A stretch of DNA of 17,050 bases. It comes from an uncultured Novosphingobium sp. (lineage in GTDB: Bacteria; Pseudomonadota; Alphaproteobacteria; Sphingomonadales; Sphingomonadaceae). The stretch's first letter is position 1. Each line of letters begins with the position of its first letter. The stretch is taken from contig CALMBN010000351.1 in the NCBI GenBank assembly GCA_937860195.1, positions 1 to 17,050 on the forward strand. Reading direction: 5' to 3'. Of the stretch, positions 14,522 through 17,050 are shown piece after piece. The translations under genes were made by a program, and so were the position numbers. A model generated the notes under the pieces. That model ran no database searches and was not told the origin of the DNA. It worked only from the letters and a program-made list of their open reading frames with translations.

Positions 14522-15745
14522 TCAGCGTTTGAGATAGTCCAGCGGGTTTACCGTCTGGCCGCCTTTGCGCAGTTCGAGCGTCAGAACAGGGTTCCCCGGT
14601 CCAGCTTGTCCAAGCGGTGATCCGGTCACCACATCGCGCCCGACCCGGACATCGAGAACCGCCAGCCCCGTCACAAGCGAGGTCCAGCCTCCGCCGTGCT
14701 CGATAATCACGATCGTGCCATACCCTTGATAAGGTCCGGCAAAGACCACCCGCCCCGCCGCTGGCGAGACGACCTGGGCACCGCCGCGCGCCGCGATCGA
14801 GATACCGCGGGATTGAACTTGTCCTGCGCCAACTGTGCCGAATCCGGCAACCAGTCGTCCGGTCACCGGCAGCTGGTATTGCGTGGGGGCAGTGGTGGAT
14901 GCGCTGACCGGCGCAGCCTGCACGGAAACTGCCGCATTTTGTGGCTGCGCCGGTCGCAGCACCGGGCCTGGCAGTGCTGCCAATTGATCGCGCAGCCGCC
15001 CAGCCTTGTCGAGCTCACCGATCAGGCCGCCCAGATCGCGGGCTTCCTCGGCGAGCTTGAGTGCGCGTTCGGTTTCGCGGTCGGCTGTGCCGCTGGCGGT
15101 CCGCGATTCAAGCCTTTGGCGGGCTTCGAGTGCTGCAAGGTGCTGACGCCGCAGGTCAAGTTCGCCCTGGCTGGACCGCAGATCGGCGCTGGCCTGCTCA
15201 GCCTGGAACTGCAGCGTTTCGCCGCGTTTGATCGCCGCGCGCAGGCCTGCAGTCCGGCGGGCGACTTCGGGCAACATCGTTTCAAGCACGGCGCGCAGGT
15301 AAACCGCGTCGGTCAGGGTGCCGGGGCGCAGCACTGAGAAAATCGCCGGTCGGCGCGACAGGCGCTGGAGCGCGGCGGTCAGTTCGACCAAAGGTCGCTG
15401 CTTTTGTGCCAGTTCGGCCCGCAGGCCGACCCGCTGGCGCTCGATCAGTTCGATCCGGGCCTGATTGGCGGCGATCCGGGCTTCGGATTCCTGCACGCGC
15501 GCGGCCAGCGCCGCGCCTTCTTGCGCGGTTTTGTCCGCCGCAGCAACCGCGCTGGCAGCCTTGGCCTCCAGCGCTTCGGCGCGGGTGCGGGCATCACGGC
15601 CTTGCGCCTCGGCATTTGCCAGCGCCTGTTGCGCATCCTCGGTTCGGTCGATGGTCTGGAGGCCGGCCGGCTGGGCTTGGCCCATTTCAACTCCGGCGAG
15701 GAGCAGCAAGCCAATCAGGCAGGTGACGGAAAGCCGGGCGATCAT
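14522..15745 (-). CDS. EnvC-like murein hydrolase activator with degenerate LytM/M23 domain
   Basis: Exported protein, 407 residues: signal peptide (about 1-24, ending G-Q-A-Q), a long Ala, Glu, Arg and Gln-rich coiled coil (about 28-255), a Pro/Ala/Gln linker, and a C-terminal LytM (peptidase M23) domain at about 296-407. Active M23 enzymes bind zinc with HxxxD and HxH motifs. Here the first site reads S-R-G-I-S-I and the last T-L-E-L-R, so the zinc ligands are missing, as in E. coli EnvC. It therefore probably activates periplasmic amidases during septum splitting rather than cutting peptidoglycan. ATG at 15745 is chosen because the signal peptide starts there; the upstream rlmH stop codon TAA is embedded in its AAGGG ribosome binding site. 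The next gene down encodes the S41 protease, a pairing common in proteobacteria. Confidence 0.9.
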   Translation of the reverse strand: MIARLSVTCLIGLLLLAGVEMGQAQPAGLQTIDRTEDAQQALANAEAQGRDARTRAEALEAKAASAVAAADKTAQEGAALAARVQESEARIAANQARIELIERQRVGLRAELAQKQRPLVELTAALQRLSRRPAIFSVLRPGTLTDAVYLRAVLETMLPEVARRTAGLRAAIKRGETLQFQAEQASADLRSSQGELDLRRQHLAALEARQRLESRTASGTADRETERALKLAEEARDLGGLIGELDKAGRLRDQLAALPGPVLRPAQPQNAAVSVQAAPVSASTTAPTQYQLPVTGRLVAGFGTVGAGQVQSRGISIAARGGAQVVSPAAGRVVFAGPYQGYGTIVIIEHGGGWTSLVTGLAVLDVRVGRDVVTGSPLGQAGPGNPVLTLELRKGGQTVNPLDYLKR

Positions 15746-15753
15746 TGCCGCCC

Positions 15754-16176
15754 TTATCCCGAACGATGATAAGGATGGCCAGCAAGAATGCTGGTCGCGC
15801 GCCACAATTGTTCGGCCAGCATTGCCCGGACCAGCAGGTGCGGCCAGGTCATCGCTCCGAAGCCGAGCAGCAGGTCGGCTTTTGCACGGGCGGTTACGCC
15901 ATGGCCGTCCGCTGCGCCAATCAGGAACCGGGCCTCGCGCACGCCCTCATCGCGCCAGCGGCCAAGCAGCGCGGCGAAGGCTTCTGAGCTCATCGCTTTA
16001 CCGTGCTCGTCGAGCAGCACTTCGCGGCTCGGGGTTTGCGGAGCCGGGATTGTGCCGCCCACATCTGGCAATTCAGTCAGTTTGAGCGGCCAGGCGATCC
16101 GCCTTGAATAGCGCCCAACCAGCTCCGCTTCGGGCGAGCGGGCAATCTTGCCGCGCGCGATCACATGCAGGAGCAT
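15754..16176 (-). CDS. rlmH: 23S rRNA (pseudouridine1915-N3)-methyltransferase RlmH
   Basis: SPOUT-class methyltransferase that methylates pseudouridine 1915 in helix 69 of 23S rRNA, using S-adenosylmethionine, on the assembled 70S ribosome. At 140 residues it is slightly shorter than E. coli RlmH (155). The SAM-binding loop F-L-I-G-A-A-D-G-H and the C-terminal block L-L-V-R-A-M-L-A-E-Q-L-W-R-A ending in P-Y-H-R are present. ATG at 16176 starts the family N-terminus (M-L-L-H-V-I-A-R-G-K); an open stretch further upstream lies inside rsfS. It follows rsfS by 7 bases and precedes the envC-like gene by 8, so it is in the middle of the operon. The rsfS-rlmH pairing is widespread in bacteria. Confidence 0.93.
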   Translation of the reverse strand: MLLHVIARGKIARSPEAELVGRYSRRIAWPLKLTELPDVGGTIPAPQTPSREVLLDEHGKAMSSEAFAALLGRWRDEGVREARFLIGAADGHGVTARAKADLLLGFGAMTWPHLLVRAMLAEQLWRATSILAGHPYHRSG

Positions 16177-16183
16177 CGGCAGC

Positions 16184-16582
16184 TCAAGCGGTCCCGCTAT
16201 CTCCAAACGCCCACATCCGTTCCAGATTGTAGAACGTGCGGACTTCGGGCCGGAACAGGTGGATCACCACATCGCCGGCATCGACCAGCACCCAGTCAGC
16301 CGCCGGCAAGCCTTCGATCCGGACGTGACCGAAACCGCCTTGCTTGATCCGTTCGGCCAGCTTTTGCGCCATTGTCGCGACCTGGCGGGTCGAGCGACCG
16401 CTTGCGATCACCATGTGGTCGGCGATCGAGCTTTTGCCTTCGAGCGGGATCGACACGATTTCCTGCGCCTGATCGTCATCAAGCGAGCTCAGCACCAGAT
16501 TGTGGAGCGAGCCCGGCTCTGATTCGGGGAGCGGAGCGGGTGTGCCGACAGCGGCAGTCGAAGGAGTTTGGGCAGGCGTCAT
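16184..16582 (-). CDS. rsfS: Ribosomal silencing factor RsfS
   Basis: Binds ribosomal protein uL14 on the 50S subunit and blocks joining with 30S, lowering translation in stationary phase or starvation. The 132-residue protein has a Pro/Thr/Ala-rich N-terminal extension of ~25 residues, then the Iojap/DUF143 domain with H-M-V-I-A-S-G-R-S-T-R-Q-V, I-E-G, D-W-V-L-V-D-A-G-D-V-V-I-H-L-F and R-x-F-Y-N-L-E-R-M-W. All hallmarks are present. The start is ATG at 16582; an AGGAG is 14 bases upstream, rather far, and the true start could be within the extension, which is not needed for the domain. It follows nadD after 40 bases. Confidence 0.93.
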   Translation of the reverse strand: MTPAQTPSTAAVGTPAPLPESEPGSLHNLVLSSLDDDQAQEIVSIPLEGKSSIADHMVIASGRSTRQVATMAQKLAERIKQGGFGHVRIEGLPAADWVLVDAGDVVIHLFRPEVRTFYNLERMWAFGDSGTA

Positions 16583-16622
16583 TTGAGCGGAATCGGCTCC
16601 TCTATGCGGGCTTCGCAATTGT

Positions 16623-17050
16623 TCATGCGATGTCTGGGTCGACGGGATGGTGTGTCAATCGGTCCCTGTGGCCTTTGCCGGAATAGCGGCTGGCCCAGTC
16701 TGGATCAGCACGGCGAATAGCTGTTGCCGAGCGTGGATCGGGATCGAAACGCAAATGTATCAGCGCGGGTGCGCTCCATCCTGCCCGGTGTTTCATGCTG
16801 GCTGCGGACCGCCGGTATCGGCCGAGCCAGACCCCGGCGAGGCTCGCCCGGGCAGCACGTTCATAGCCCGGACGCGCGATAACCGCAATCGGCATGGTGC
16901 GGGCTGCGTTGCGCCAGGCTTTCCAACGGCTGAACTGGGCGAGATTGTCGCTCCCCATCAACCAGACGAACTGCACTTTGGGATAGCGTGCGCGCAACTT
17001 TTTGAGGGTATCGATGGTGTAACGGGTGCCCAGCTCTCGCTCGATCGCAG
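16623..17050 (-). CDS. nadD: Nicotinate-nucleotide adenylyltransferase, C-terminal part (cut by window end)
   Basis: Transfers AMP from ATP to nicotinate mononucleotide to make deamido-NAD, a step in NAD synthesis. Only the last ~142 residues are inside the window; the frame runs off the right edge without a start, so the H-x-G-H nucleotide motif should lie beyond it. Visible are the E-L-G-T-R-Y-T-I-D-T-L approach, W-L-M-G-S-D-N-L-A-Q-F, P-I-A-V-I-A-R-P-G, and the second nucleotidyltransferase motif in the form R-S-A-T-A-I-R in place of I-S-S-T-x-x-R. A short tail of ~28 residues follows. The order nadD-rsfS-rlmH is a familiar bacterial grouping and supports the call. A TTG inside the fragment at 16997 is not the true start. 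Confidence 0.9.
   Translation of the reverse strand, partial: AIERELGTRYTIDTLKKLRARYPKVQFVWLMGSDNLAQFSRWKAWRNAARTMPIAVIARPGYERAARASLAGVWLGRYRRSAASMKHRAGWSAPALIHLRFDPDPRSATAIRRADPDWASRYSGKGHRDRLTHHPVDPDIA

Noticed and set aside
1..17050. Search for CRISPR arrays, tRNA or rRNA genes, transposases, integrases, toxin-antitoxin or phage-defence genes
   Set aside because: None seen by reading both strands; all sizeable genes are accounted for by housekeeping, transport or sugar-nucleotide families.

Overview
The window is GC-rich, densely packed bacterial DNA. Gene content, gene order and protein style point to an alphaproteobacterium of the order Sphingomonadales (Sphingomonadaceae or Erythrobacteraceae type). 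This is judged from family resemblance, not from a database search. Almost every gene touches or overlaps its neighbour, and no gene-free stretch exceeds 300 bases.

Layout. (1) Bases 1-1512 form one open frame that joins two unrelated proteins: the transmembrane and extracytoplasmic sensor part of a histidine kinase, then the last ~300 residues of the tRNA 2-thiouridylase MnmA without its ATP-binding PP-loop. The switch lies at about 607-621. It looks like a chimeric join or a degenerate recombination product rather than a working fusion. (2) Bases 1509-6895 are a GDP-sugar block. A small membrane protein, mannose-1-phosphate guanylyltransferase (manC-like) and class I mannose-6-phosphate isomerase (manA-like) are on the minus strand. 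Diverging from them on the plus strand are a serine-hydrolase lipoprotein, gmd and GDP-L-fucose synthase. Together these supply most of the route from fructose-6-phosphate to GDP-L-fucose; phosphomannomutase is not here. (3) Bases 6892-8444 (minus) hold pdxH and a FieF-like cation efflux pump, translationally coupled. (4) Bases 8537-11337 (plus) hold a CbpA-like J-domain protein, a YihY/BrkB membrane protein and fabI. (5) Bases 11338-11485 carry a long inverted repeat of the REP-like type. (6) Bases 11486-12025 (minus) encode a secreted protein of unknown function with four cysteines. (7) Bases 12107-17050 (minus) are a run nadD (cut by the window end), rsfS, rlmH, envC-like, S41 protease, dsbB, coq7. 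This run links NAD synthesis, ribosome control, septal peptidoglycan splitting, envelope proteolysis, disulfide formation and ubiquinone synthesis.

I found no CRISPR array, insertion sequence, tRNA, rRNA or integrase. Most of the window is ordinary core-type sequence. The strongest anomaly is the sensor-MnmA join. Secondary points of interest are the compact divergent GDP-fucose block with its co-translated serine hydrolase, and the REP-like palindrome.
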